In this document: piece by piece, positions 26,652 through 35,710 of the stretch | Layout of the letters: each line of letters opens with the position of its first letter | Numbering within the stretch: position 1 is the first letter of the stretch | Source of the DNA: Thalassospira indica | GTDB taxonomy: Bacteria > Pseudomonadota > Alphaproteobacteria > Rhodospirillales > Thalassospiraceae | Assembly (NCBI RefSeq): GCF_003403095.1 | Contig: NZ_CP031555.1 | Location: 1,592,001 to 1,656,000, forward strand | DNA length: 64,000 nucleotides | Direction of reading: 5' to 3' | Program-made: the position numbers and the translations under genes | The notes under the pieces: generated by a model | The model's input: the letters and a program-made list of their open reading frames with translations, nothing else | Database searches by the model: none | Told to the model about the DNA's origin: nothing

Positions 26652-26891
26652 ATGACGGATTACAACACACGGGCGATTGAAGCCCGCAAGGGCAGCCCTT
26701 TCCTCTCCACCCAGCAGGCGGCGTTCTATCTTTCCCTGTCCGCCCGAACCCTCGAAAAGATGCGTTTTAACGACAAGGGACCGCGCTATCGCAAGCATGG
26801 TCGTTATGTTCGCTACCATATCGACGATCTCGATGCCTGGTCGGAAGGGCGTGAACCCGGCACGCACCCCGATGACGGAGAGCGCTCATGA
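26652..26891 (+). CDS. MerR/AlpA-type HTH protein, likely recombination directionality factor
   Basis: A 79-residue winged helix-turn-helix protein: FLSTQQAAFYLSLSARTLEKM then GPRYRKHGRYVRYHIDDLDAW, the standard excisionase (Xis/RdfS-like) layout. The ATG at 26652 gives the domain a short lead; a longer in-frame start at 26499 has no ribosome-binding site. It overlaps traF by four bases (ATGA). In ICEMlSymR7A the excisionase gene rdfS stands directly before traF, a transglycosylase and the relaxase gene, and is the target of FseA; the same order is seen here. It could alternatively be a transcription factor. Confidence 0.78.
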   Translation: MTDYNTRAIEARKGSPFLSTQQAAFYLSLSARTLEKMRFNDKGPRYRKHGRYVRYHIDDLDAWSEGREPGTHPDDGERS

Positions 26892-27436
26892 GGTGCCGTC
26901 ATTTATTGCTGCATTCGATGCCCCGGAAGGATGTCCGGAATGTCATCGGTCCCTTTCTTTTGGGTGTTATCGGGATTGGTTTGATCGGTTTCTCCGCTGC
27001 CCACAACAAGACCCCTTGGCTGATTTGGAATGCATCACCGAGCGCCCCAGTCGGGCTCTATCGGATGGTTTTCGGTGCACCCCAGAAGGGTGATTTCGTT
27101 CTGGTTCGGGCCCCGAAACCTGTGTCGCAACTGGCCAGTTCACGCCACTACATCCCGGCCAATGTCCGGCTTGTCAAACGCATTGCCGCCATTACCGGAG
27201 GTCATGTTTGTGCGCATCACCACGTCATTCTGATCAACGGTCATGCGGTCGCCCGACAGCTCGAGCGCGACAGTTCCGGGCGCAAAATGCCTCTGTGGCA
27301 GGGCTGTCGGTTGCTGCAGGAAGGCGAATATTTCTTGCTGATGACAGAGGCATCAACGTCTTTTGATAGCCGGTATTTCGGGCCTGTGATGCGCGAAAAC
27401 CTGATCGGGAGGCTCGTACCGATATGGGTAGATTGA
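26888..27436 (+). CDS. traF: TraF-type S26 signal peptidase
   Basis: A 182-residue membrane-bound serine peptidase. One N-terminal hydrophobic helix (VIGPFLLGVIGIGLIGFSA) precedes the S26 motifs: NASPSAPVGLY carries the catalytic serine, and RLVKRIAAITG the lysine. The C-terminus has FDSRYFGPV, the family's box E. TraF matures the TrbC pilin in P-type conjugation systems. It overlaps the excisionase-like gene and the transglycosylase gene (12 bases), so the three are co-translated. Confidence 0.9.
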   Translation: MRCRHLLLHSMPRKDVRNVIGPFLLGVIGIGLIGFSAAHNKTPWLIWNASPSAPVGLYRMVFGAPQKGDFVLVRAPKPVSQLASSRHYIPANVRLVKRIAAITGGHVCAHHHVILINGHAVARQLERDSSGRKMPLWQGCRLLQEGEYFLLMTEASTSFDSRYFGPVMRENLIGRLVPIWVD

Positions 27437-27981
27437 ACCTCTTGATCGCCGTTCTAATGGGGCTTTTCATTGCAAATATTCACGCTCAACCAGTGGACAT
27501 TTGGGACCGTGAAATCGCAACCGCATCGCAAAGATTTGCCATTCCTTCAGCTTGGATCCGTGCCGTCATTGAGGTGGAAAGTAGCGGTAAACCCGACGCG
27601 GTTTCATCGGCCGGGGCGATGGGGTTAATGCAGTTGATGCCGACAACCTGGGGTGAATTGCGACAGCGTTATATCCTTGGCTATGATCCCTTCAATCCGC
27701 GTGACAACGTTCTCGCAGGTACGGCCTATCTGCGCGAGATGTATGATCGGTTCGGCTATCCCGCTCTGTTCGCGGCTTATCATGCTGGGCCCGGACGGTA
27801 TGAATCTCATCAGCGTTTCGGAAAGCCCTTGCCGGTGGAGACGGAGCGCTATGTCCAAAAGCTTGAAGAGCTTTTGTCAACGCGAGAGCACGATAATACA
27901 GGTGGGACCGGAGATTTCTCCGGCTCCGCCCTGTTCTTCCCGCTTTCCAGTCACAGCAATGGTTCGGAAGTGTTCCCGTGA
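27424..27981 (+). CDS. Lytic transglycosylase (VirB1-like)
   Basis: A 185-residue periplasmic enzyme. Signal peptide residues 1-21 (LNLLIAVLMGLFIANIHAQ). The SLT domain follows: AVIEVESSGKPDAVSSAGAM with the catalytic glutamate in VES, GLMQLMPTTW, NVLAGTAYLREMYDRFG and FAAYHAGPGRY. It cuts peptidoglycan to let the secretion channel pass. It overlaps the end of traF and precedes the relaxase gene by 252 bases. Confidence 0.92.
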   Translation: MGRLNLLIAVLMGLFIANIHAQPVDIWDREIATASQRFAIPSAWIRAVIEVESSGKPDAVSSAGAMGLMQLMPTTWGELRQRYILGYDPFNPRDNVLAGTAYLREMYDRFGYPALFAAYHAGPGRYESHQRFGKPLPVETERYVQKLEELLSTREHDNTGGTGDFSGSALFFPLSSHSNGSEVFP

Positions 27982-28233
27982 GTTTTTCGCAGGCTTGAAG
28001 CCTCGTGAGAACTGGTATGCGGTTGCAGGCAGACGGGAAGGGCGGCGTAAGGCAAGATAAAACAACGGCACCATCGCGTTGCCTCGATGCCTTCAAGTCT
28101 TTGCCTGCACATCTTTTTTCAGGATCAAGGATAGTGCCAAGGCGGGCAGGGATGGTGCCATTATTCGCGTTACCCGTTGAAAACAATTGCGTTTATTGGT
28201 GCCAAATGTTGTGGACAGGTCGTGGAGAACACA
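27982..28233. other. Gap before the relaxase gene
   Basis: 252 bases with no supported gene. It ends with GTCGTGGAGAAC at 28219-28230, the same leader seen before ardC. In many elements the origin of transfer lies near the relaxase gene, so this region is also a candidate. No strong repeat was seen. Confidence 0.35.
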
Positions 28234-30210
28234 ATGGCTGACGATGTCTTCAAACCCAAGCTTGGCAAGATCCGCTCGCGTGGCGGCATGGGTGGGCGCA
28301 AGTTCCTGCATCGGGTACTGGCAGCGACCAATCGGGCAGGGGGATATCGGCGTTTGGGCCGGTCCCGTTTTATCGGCAGCCGGTTGGGACGTGCGAGCGG
28401 GGCCGGGCAGGTTCTTGCCAGTCGTGATCACTATGCCGCATTTCGGCAGCGTCGGGTGATTATCAAATCACGGATTGTCCGGCTGGCGGGAAAAGGCATG
28501 CAGGGCGCACGGGCGCATCTGCGCTATATCCAGCGCGACGGCGTTACAAGACAAGGTTTGCCCGGCGAGCTTTACAACGCCGATCAGGATCGGGCGGATG
28601 GCAAGGCGTTTCTTGAACGGGCCGATGGCGACCGGCATCAGTTCCGCTTTATCGTCTCGGCAGAGGACGGCGCAGAATATGCCGATCTCAAACCCGTTAC
28701 CCGGCGGCTGATGAGGCAGATGGAAAACGACCTTGGTACGACACTCGACTGGGTCGCGGTCGATCACTTCAATACCGGCCATCCGCATACCCATATTCTT
28801 GTGCGCGGCAAGGACGATCAGGGGCGCGATCTGGTTATTGCCCGCAATTATATGTCACGCGGCATGCGCGAGCGGGCGGCCGAGATTGTCAGTCTCGATC
28901 TCGGACCCCGCACCGATCTGGAAATTGAAAACCGGTTGTGGCGTGAAATCGACCAGGATCGCCTGACCAGTATTGATCGTAACCTGCTGCGTCAGATGGA
29001 CGAGGACCGGATTGTCAGTGCGACAGACAGAGATGCCTTTCGCCAGAACCTGCGGGCAGGACGTTTGCAGAAGCTCAGGCGTCTTGGACTGGCCGAGGAG
29101 ATAACTCCGGGTCAATGGCGACTTGAGGAAGGTCTGGAAGCAACATTATCCCGGATGGGAGCACGTGATGACATCGTCAAGACCATGCATCGTGAGATGA
29201 AGCGCCGGGAGATTACCCGTAGCCCCGCCGATTTTGTAATCAATTCCGAACATGAACCGGACAAACAACCCATCATCGGTCGTGTTGTCACACGCGGCCT
29301 GTCGGACGAACTGAATGACCGGCATTACCTCATCATCGATGGTCTGGATGGCAAGACCCGCTATGTCGAGATCGGCAAGGGGGAGGCGACCGAGCTGGTT
29401 CCGGAAGACAGCATTGTTCATATCTCGCCAAGAAACGTCCAGCCCCGGAAAGTTGATCGCACGGTGGACGAGATCGCCCGGGAAAATGACGGGCGATACA
29501 ACATCGATATGCATCTGGAATATGATCCGACGGCGACAGAGGAATATGCCAAGACCCATGTCCGGCGGCTGGAAGCCATGCGTCGGTTAACCCAAGGTGT
29601 AGAACGTGAACCTGATGGGACCTGGATTATTGCACCCGACCATCTTGAGCGGGCAGCTGCATATGAACGGGAGCGCGGCAAAGCCTCGGCGGTGATCATT
29701 CGGCAACTATCCCGTCTGTCGCTTGAACAGCAATTGGAAAGTGACGGAGCGACCTGGCTGGATCGTGAGCTGGTGGCGTCAGACTCATTATCTGTCCGGG
29801 ACGCCGGTTTTGGCCGGGAGATGCGTGATGCTCAGGCCAGACGTCGGCAATGGCTGATTGCGCAAAGACTGGCACGTCAGGAGCAGGACCGGATCATCTA
29901 TCGGTCCGATCTGATCGATACACTGCGAAAGCGGGAGCTGGCACGTATGGCCCGACAGCTTTCGAAAGAACTCGGATTACCTCATGTCGAGACCGGTTCT
30001 GGCGAGCGCGTGGAGGGAACATTACGGCGTTCGGTCGATCTTGCCAGCGGGAAATACGCACTCATTGAAAAGAGCCGGGAGTTTACGCTTGTTCCGTGGC
30101 GGGCTGTGCTGGAGCGTCAGGTCGGCAGGCAGGTGTCGGGGATTATGCGTGACGGGAATACGATATCATGGGCAATCGGCAGGTCGAGAGGTGGACCTTC
30201 AATATCCTAG
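28234..30210 (+). CDS. Relaxase/mobilisation nuclease with DUF3363 (VirD2/RlxS-like)
   Basis: A 658-residue relaxase. The metal-binding histidine motif VDHFNTGHPHTHILVRG is at about residues 177-191, preceded by the basic stretch VIIKSRIVRL. The C-terminal two thirds is DUF3363 (PRNVQPRKVDRTVDEIAREN, VEREPDGTWIIAPDHLERA). It should nick the transfer origin and stay bound to the 5' end. The ATG at 28234 follows GTCGTGGAGAAC; the reading from 28177 lacks this. The catalytic tyrosine probably lies in the N-terminal 120 residues (HLRYIQRDG). Its coupling protein gene traG is separated from it by a pentapeptide gene on the other strand. Confidence 0.9.
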   Translation: MADDVFKPKLGKIRSRGGMGGRKFLHRVLAATNRAGGYRRLGRSRFIGSRLGRASGAGQVLASRDHYAAFRQRRVIIKSRIVRLAGKGMQGARAHLRYIQRDGVTRQGLPGELYNADQDRADGKAFLERADGDRHQFRFIVSAEDGAEYADLKPVTRRLMRQMENDLGTTLDWVAVDHFNTGHPHTHILVRGKDDQGRDLVIARNYMSRGMRERAAEIVSLDLGPRTDLEIENRLWREIDQDRLTSIDRNLLRQMDEDRIVSATDRDAFRQNLRAGRLQKLRRLGLAEEITPGQWRLEEGLEATLSRMGARDDIVKTMHREMKRREITRSPADFVINSEHEPDKQPIIGRVVTRGLSDELNDRHYLIIDGLDGKTRYVEIGKGEATELVPEDSIVHISPRNVQPRKVDRTVDEIARENDGRYNIDMHLEYDPTATEEYAKTHVRRLEAMRRLTQGVEREPDGTWIIAPDHLERAAAYERERGKASAVIIRQLSRLSLEQQLESDGATWLDRELVASDSLSVRDAGFGREMRDAQARRRQWLIAQRLARQEQDRIIYRSDLIDTLRKRELARMARQLSKELGLPHVETGSGERVEGTLRRSVDLASGKYALIEKSREFTLVPWRAVLERQVGRQVSGIMRDGNTISWAIGRSRGGPSIS

Positions 30211-30233
30211 TAGTTTTCATCCTCAATACCTTT

Positions 30234-31376
30234 TCATTGCCCGTAAGTTTTGATGGTAAAGCCTGGATGTTCTATCCTGATGGCAGGTGGAAGGTCAGTA
30301 CTTTTGAAGCCACATGCTTTGGCGCGCTCGAGATATGTATCAGCGGTTTTCCCGCCATAAAAACCAATTGCATTACGTACCATTATCTTACCTTTGGGAA
30401 CTTCGATTTCGCAAAGGTGGTTCGGCATTTTTACACCAGTGGGTAACTTCGTATTTGCATCAAGACATGCACCCTCAAGAGCTCTTGTAGTTAAACCTAC
30501 CACCTTCTCAAGATCAGCACCTCGCAGGTCGGCACCATAGAACTCTGCACCGGTTAAATTTGTCGGCTTCTTCCATTTTTTTGTACCTGTTTCTGTGACG
30601 AAAGTGAAAGAAGAAAACATGACGTTCCGCATGTCCGCATAGAAGAACTCTGCTCCACTGAAATCAACGCCGTCGGCGAACGCTCCACGTAAGTCAGCGC
30701 GCCAAAAACGTGCTCCTGAGAAATTGGAATTAGATAACCTGCTCTCATTTAAATAGGTCATTGAAAGATCAGCGTTCAGAGAAGTAATTTCGGTAAGGTC
30801 AGCCAATGGACCGAATATTGTCCCTTCCAACGAAATGTTTCCAAGACTACTACCCCGCAAGTTACTATGACAAAGATCTGCCCAGCTAAAATCTGCTCTT
30901 GGTGTGGCGGTGGCAACGTTCATCCGTTCCAGATTGGCATCAGCTGTTTCCAAGCCTTTCAATGAGATATTGTTGTTGAGTAGAATGCTTGCAGAGTCAG
31001 CTTGCCCGCGATTGGCAGACTCACTTAGATTTGAGTTTAGTAATGTCCAAGCATTTGCAATCAAAGTGCTGCGGCGCACCTTTTCGTCATGTTTGAAGGC
31101 CGTGTAAGCTAACGAAAATCCGACAACACCGATTATAATCCCTAAAGCGGAAATAGCGGCTCCCCATACCGATGCAATCGATGCTCTTTTCGTCCATGTA
31201 TCGTTTGCGTCTTTGCTTTTGAGTATCCGCGCCTTCTGGCCACATTTGCATGATGCAGGCGAATTGCTGTGTCTACGGGGAAGAGTACGTTGAAAAATCA
31301 TATTCTTATGCAGTGATTTAAAGCGTTTGTCGTTCTTCTGAGAGTGACTAGCGCAGAACAGCGTACATAACCACAA
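30234..31376 (-). CDS. Pentapeptide-repeat membrane protein (cargo)
   Basis: Up to 380 residues; the start is uncertain (ATG at 31376 or at 31304). One transmembrane helix, about residues 70-93 (WGAAISALGIIIGVVGFSLAY), is followed by a helical linker and about 100 residues of pentapeptide repeats (FSWADLCHSNLRGSSLGN, FSGARFWRADLRGAFADG, FYGADLRGADLEK). The family forms a right-handed beta helix; functions are varied. The region is more AT-rich than its neighbours. It sits on the opposite strand between the relaxase and traG genes, usually adjacent in such elements, so it looks inserted as cargo. Confidence 0.8.
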   Translation of the reverse strand: MWLCTLFCASHSQKNDKRFKSLHKNMIFQRTLPRRHSNSPASCKCGQKARILKSKDANDTWTKRASIASVWGAAISALGIIIGVVGFSLAYTAFKHDEKVRRSTLIANAWTLLNSNLSESANRGQADSASILLNNNISLKGLETADANLERMNVATATPRADFSWADLCHSNLRGSSLGNISLEGTIFGPLADLTEITSLNADLSMTYLNESRLSNSNFSGARFWRADLRGAFADGVDFSGAEFFYADMRNVMFSSFTFVTETGTKKWKKPTNLTGAEFYGADLRGADLEKVVGLTTRALEGACLDANTKLPTGVKMPNHLCEIEVPKGKIMVRNAIGFYGGKTADTYLERAKACGFKSTDLPPAIRIEHPGFTIKTYGQ

Positions 31377-31441
31377 TTTTCACTTTATCCACCTTGTGTG
31401 AGAATTCCTGGGCATTGCTGTCGGCACCGGGAGGATAGAAC

Positions 31442-33475
31442 ATGACCCCGACCAAGCTTTTGATCGGTCAGATCCTTGTTGTTTTTACCGTCATCATATT
31501 CGGTGTCTGGGGAGCCACTCAATGGTGTGCCGAAATGCTGAACTATCAGGCGCAACTCGGTAGCCCTTGGTTCATTATTCTCGATTGGCCGGTTTATGAA
31601 CCATGGAAGCTGTTTACATGGTGGTATTTCTTTGAGGCCTATGCGCCGGAGGTATTCGATAAGGCCGGAATGCTGGCCGCAGGAAGTGGTTTTATGGGAT
31701 GTGCTGCCGCAGTGGCTGGTTCCTTATGGCGAGCCCGTCATAGCCGGTTGGTTACAACCTATGGCTCCTCACGTTGGGCCTTCCCCCGTGAAATCTCGGA
31801 AGCCGGATTGTTTCAGCCTAAAGGCGTGTTTCTCGGAAAATATCTGGGTAGGTATCTCAGGCATGACGGGCCGGAGCATGTAATGGCCTTTGCACCAACA
31901 CGTTCGGGCAAAGGTGTGGGACTGGTCATCCCGACACTTCTGTCCTGGAACGGCTCAGCCGTGATCCACGACATCAAGGGTGAAAACTGGCAACTGACGG
32001 CTGGATGGCGCTCCAAATTCTCACATTGTCTGCTGTTCAACCCGACTGATCCCCGGTCGGCCCGTTACAATCCCTTGCTTGAAGTGCGGAAAGGACCTGA
32101 CGAGGTCCGGGATGTGCAAAACATTGCAGATATCCTGGTTGATCCGGAGGGCGCACTGGAACGGCGTAACCACTGGGAGAAAACCAGTCATGCGCTTCTG
32201 GTCGGCGCTATTTTGCATGTGCTTTATGCCGAGGAAGAAAAGACCCTGGCGCGTGTGGCGACATTTCTGTCCGATCCGCGTCGTTCTTTTCCGGCCACCT
32301 TGCGCCGGATGATGGCAACCAATCATTTGGGAACACCGGATGAGCCGAAGGTGCATCCGGTTGTTGCATCGGCTGCACGGGAAGTACTCAACAAATCCGA
32401 GAACGAGCGATCCGGTGTTCTGTCGACGGCTATGTCCTTTCTCGGGTTGTATCGCGATCCGACGGTGGCGATGGCTACGGCTGCGTGTGACTGGCGGATT
32501 GCCGATCTGATGGATGCCGACAAACCTGTTTCGCTCTATCTGGTCATCCCGCCTTCCGATATCTCCCGAACCAAACCTTTGGTGCGGTTGGTGCTTAATC
32601 AGATTGGTCGCCGATTGACGGAACGTCTCGAAGGTGATCCCGCCAAGGTGCACAAGCATCTGCTATTGATGATGCTCGACGAGTTTCCGGCGCTTGGGCG
32701 GTTGGAGTTCTTTGAGACGGCACTGGCCTTTATGGCCGGCTATGGCATCCGGGCTTATCTGATCGCGCAATCGCTTAATCAAATCTCGAAGGCCTATGGC
32801 GAGAACAATGCCATCCTTGATAACTGCCATGTCCGGATCGCTTTCTCGTCAAACGATGAGCGCACTGCCAAGCGGATCTCGGATGCGCTGGGCATGGCAA
32901 CAGAACAGCGTGCCATGCGCAACTATGCAGGCCATAGATTGGCGCCCTGGCTCAGCCATGTGATGGTCTCACGTCAGGAGACGGCACGACCGCTTTTGAC
33001 CGCAGGTGAGGTGATGCAATTGCCACCCGAAGATGAACTGGTCCTGATTTCCGGGCTTTCGCCGATCCGGGCGAAGAAGTTACGTTATTACGAAGATCGG
33101 AATTTCACGTGCCGTATTTTGCAGGCACGGGTTCTTTCAGAAGTAGAATATTCAGACAAACCAAACGTACGAAAAGACGACTGGTCAGGACAGGTGTGCA
33201 AAATGGATGAACGTCTGTCCGGTACAGATCGTGATCCTTCCGTTTCCGGGAATGCCGATGAAGGTGGAATGCAGCAGCAACGACATCCTTCACTGTCCGA
33301 AGAGCAGAAAGTCACTGAACCGGAACTTAAACAAGCCGATTTGCCTGGATTGCTTGATGAAGATAGCGAGGTCGTTGCCGACAAACGGGTGATTGACCGA
33401 TTGTCAAAGCCTGCACGCGTTTATGGGCTGAATGAGGCTTTGGGGCCGGACAGAGATTTGCTTGATGGTCTCTAA
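31442..33475 (+). CDS. traG: Type IV coupling protein TraG/VirD4
   Basis: A 677-residue coupling ATPase. Two N-terminal membrane helices (residues 6-26 and about 75-97) are followed by Walker A in FAPTRSGKGVGLVIPTLL, the VirD4 signature VIHDIKGENW, Walker B LLLMMLDEFPALG and IAQSLNQISKAYG. It ferries relaxase-bound DNA to the Trb channel. A ribosome-binding site GGGAGG precedes the ATG. The C-terminal 100 residues are variable and acidic. It is convergent with the nuclease gene on its right, the stop codons being only 10 bases apart. Confidence 0.95.
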   Translation: MTPTKLLIGQILVVFTVIIFGVWGATQWCAEMLNYQAQLGSPWFIILDWPVYEPWKLFTWWYFFEAYAPEVFDKAGMLAAGSGFMGCAAAVAGSLWRARHSRLVTTYGSSRWAFPREISEAGLFQPKGVFLGKYLGRYLRHDGPEHVMAFAPTRSGKGVGLVIPTLLSWNGSAVIHDIKGENWQLTAGWRSKFSHCLLFNPTDPRSARYNPLLEVRKGPDEVRDVQNIADILVDPEGALERRNHWEKTSHALLVGAILHVLYAEEEKTLARVATFLSDPRRSFPATLRRMMATNHLGTPDEPKVHPVVASAAREVLNKSENERSGVLSTAMSFLGLYRDPTVAMATAACDWRIADLMDADKPVSLYLVIPPSDISRTKPLVRLVLNQIGRRLTERLEGDPAKVHKHLLLMMLDEFPALGRLEFFETALAFMAGYGIRAYLIAQSLNQISKAYGENNAILDNCHVRIAFSSNDERTAKRISDALGMATEQRAMRNYAGHRLAPWLSHVMVSRQETARPLLTAGEVMQLPPEDELVLISGLSPIRAKKLRYYEDRNFTCRILQARVLSEVEYSDKPNVRKDDWSGQVCKMDERLSGTDRDPSVSGNADEGGMQQQRHPSLSEEQKVTEPELKQADLPGLLDEDSEVVADKRVIDRLSKPARVYGLNEALGPDRDLLDGL

Positions 33476-33485
33476 TATTCCACGG

Positions 33486-34988
33486 TTAGTAAGGAGGCAG
33501 ATAGTGTTTCTCAAACGCCGTAATAAGCCCTTTATCCTTTGTCGATTTACACAAGTCATACACATCTTGATTCAGTTTGAAGCCTAAACTATATCGGGTC
33601 GCCTTTGTCGATACCTGTGCCGCTTTAATCATTGCAATAGCTTCATCAGACAGAATGCCCGTAGTCCAGAACTCAAACTTTATATCCAGATTTTGCCAGT
33701 CCGGATGCACTTTCACTGCTTTATAAATTACCGGTACATTATGTTGTAGCCATCGTCGTACTTCTGTGTCCGGTATGACCCCACGAGGACTATATCCTTT
33801 ACACTCAATGAACCTGACCGAGATGTTATCTGTTATTATCACAACATCTGCTTCAGCCTTTTTGCCGCTTTGGTTTTTATAAATCTGGTTCATCCTCACT
33901 AGGGACGAATAGTTTTTGCGAGCGACTTCGGCTGCAATGTACTCAAACAATGTCCCTCGTAGCTGATTTGCTGCCCCTTCTATTTTTCCCAGTGCCGCAA
34001 ACAGTCGTTCAAAACGCTCGGGATCTAATGAATGAGAAGCAGCATCATGTAAAACCGAAGTTAATTCACTCAGCCCTTTGGCGACATCTTCTCCAAAAAG
34101 ACTTTCTGGTGTTGCAGGCATAATGCCGTTTTGCTTAAGAAGACTAAACGCCTCTTTCTCGTAGCGGTTCGCTATGAATATCTGCATACAAGGGCCGACA
34201 TTCCGCAATGCACGCACTGTCTTGCATTTGTTTATAAAAGGACGACTTCCAGGCTCTGTGATCGTGTCGCCCAGATAAACGTCTGCAGCGACGAAGCCCG
34301 GCTTCACTTTTTTGTCCTTACCGGTTTTGATTAGACAACCAAGGTAGGACGGTGCGGTAAGGTCCCATACAAATGTACCAACCTTCGGAGCGTTGGTAGA
34401 GCTACGAATAGTGACCTTGTCGAAGCTTACGATGCCCAACTTTCTGAGCCAGTCTTTTACGGCGAGGAGCAAGATGTTCTCTGTAATCAGTCGAACACGA
34501 GTGTCCGCAGCTAGACTATTGTAATGCTCCTCCGACTGAACAATGCAAATACAGTCACCCAATCCGTTTACCTGGATCGTTTGCAGTAAACCTGCTTCTT
34601 TCAGGCGTTGCATAATGGTTGCGGGGGACAAATGTCGCGACTGTTTGATCGGTGCTCCGCATACTATGGGAAACTCCCATTCCGGAACAAAACCTCCGCG
34701 CTGTATCAAAGCGGCAATTGCATATCCGTATGCGCTGTTTGTGCTAAACAGCGCATCTACCAGTTTTCGCCAGTAAAGAGGTGATCCAAACTGGTTCTCA
34801 ATATACATGAACCGAGCTTTTCTCGCGAACGTAACATATCCAAGTCGCCGGATATTCCCAGAGGCCCGTGATACCCGTTTCCGGGCAGCCGCAGCACTAA
34901 TGCCGAGGGATTTCTCAAGATGCTCGCTGATTGTTCCTGATAGTGCAGGGCCAAAATCTTCAAGATACGTTTCAATGATATCCGTCAT
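33486..34988 (-). CDS. Winged-helix / PD-(D/E)XK nuclease protein, putative defence gene
   Basis: A 500-residue protein not assigned to a named family. The first 60 residues form a winged helix (EHLEKSLGISAAAARKRVSRA), and a second one lies about residues 115-150. Near the C-terminus is a restriction-like core: E349 (LFEYIAAE), D381 (AEADVVII), and E395-x-K397 (VRFIECKGYS). These fit a PD-(D/E)XK nuclease. Residues 200-300 may be a further nuclease-like fold. The gene is AT-rich relative to trb genes, lies on the opposite strand between traG and the CopG-trbB genes, and has its own promoter region. A role against phages or rival elements is inferred from domain content and place. Confidence 0.7.
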   Translation of the reverse strand: MTDIIETYLEDFGPALSGTISEHLEKSLGISAAAARKRVSRASGNIRRLGYVTFARKARFMYIENQFGSPLYWRKLVDALFSTNSAYGYAIAALIQRGGFVPEWEFPIVCGAPIKQSRHLSPATIMQRLKEAGLLQTIQVNGLGDCICIVQSEEHYNSLAADTRVRLITENILLLAVKDWLRKLGIVSFDKVTIRSSTNAPKVGTFVWDLTAPSYLGCLIKTGKDKKVKPGFVAADVYLGDTITEPGSRPFINKCKTVRALRNVGPCMQIFIANRYEKEAFSLLKQNGIMPATPESLFGEDVAKGLSELTSVLHDAASHSLDPERFERLFAALGKIEGAANQLRGTLFEYIAAEVARKNYSSLVRMNQIYKNQSGKKAEADVVIITDNISVRFIECKGYSPRGVIPDTEVRRWLQHNVPVIYKAVKVHPDWQNLDIKFEFWTTGILSDEAIAMIKAAQVSTKATRYSLGFKLNQDVYDLCKSTKDKGLITAFEKHYLPPY

Positions 34989-35308
34989 GGCATTTCTTTG
35001 ATGTCACACAGCGCTATTAATACCGTGAATACATGTCGTGGGGTTTCAATTTTCGATGCAGTTGTTTACCTGTTGATTTCATTATGTAATTTTCCGTGTT
35101 CCTTGGTGAAAATCAGATTCATGTCACAATGGTCTGTCTTGCTCTCAGGGTTTTGATAAGTTCTGTCAACATATTGAAGCATCACCTTAAGGACGTGAAA
35201 GCGAGATTTACGCGTTGAATGTTCCTTGAGCGTAATTGGGGGGCATAAGAGATTTCCCGCTCTTCCTCCATTCTTCCCTGACCATTTCCGATAGTCAGGG
35301 CAGGGGCG
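34989..35308. other. Promoter region between the nuclease gene and the trb operon
   Basis: About 320 bases, AT-rich on the left (34990-35180), with no supported gene. A 7-base hairpin CCCTGAC / GTCAGGG (35276-35300 region) lies just before the CopG-type gene. It must hold the promoters of both the nuclease gene (leftward) and the trb operon (rightward). Confidence 0.4.
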
Positions 35309-35710
35309 ATGAAGCCGCGTCACAACATCTATATCGATGCCGATACCAGTGCCGAGCTTGAAGCACTGGCGGCACGTCCGGGGACCTCCAAATCCGCGAT
35401 CATCGGCGATGCCCTGCGTCATTATCTCCGCCATCGCGGTGCCAATGCTGTTGATGAGGCATTGCGCATTCGCCTGGACCGCTTGAGCCGTGAGAGTGCA
35501 CTGGTGCGCCGGGATATCGACGTCCTGACCGAAAGCCTCGCGTTTTTCGTGCGGCTTTATCTCACTTTCAACGCCCATACCCCGGTCCCGGACAAGGCCA
35601 CTCAGGCGGTGGCCAATGAGCGCTACCAGAAATTCATCGAACAGGTCGGCCGCCAGATTGCCGGTGGCCGCAAATCGTTTGAGAGTGATGAGGCGGAGGC
35701 GGAGCAATGA
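35309..35710 (+). CDS. CopG/ribbon-helix-helix regulator at the head of the trb operon
   Basis: A 133-residue protein beginning MKPRHNIYIDADTSAELEAL, then GTSKSAIIGDALRHYLRH, a ribbon-helix-helix DNA-binding domain. The C-terminal 70 residues are helical. It overlaps trbB by four bases (ATGA). Such proteins at the start of trb operons are likely autoregulators of the mating-pair genes or oriT-binding accessory proteins. No catalytic motif is present. Confidence 0.85.
   Translation: MKPRHNIYIDADTSAELEALAARPGTSKSAIIGDALRHYLRHRGANAVDEALRIRLDRLSRESALVRRDIDVLTESLAFFVRLYLTFNAHTPVPDKATQAVANERYQKFIEQVGRQIAGGRKSFESDEAEAEQ

Noticed and set aside
34619..34628. GTTGCGGGGG as a left copy of the GCCCCCGCAAC repeat
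   Set aside because: It is only 10 bases, inverted, and inside the coding sequence of the cargo nuclease; chance is the simplest explanation in GC-rich DNA.
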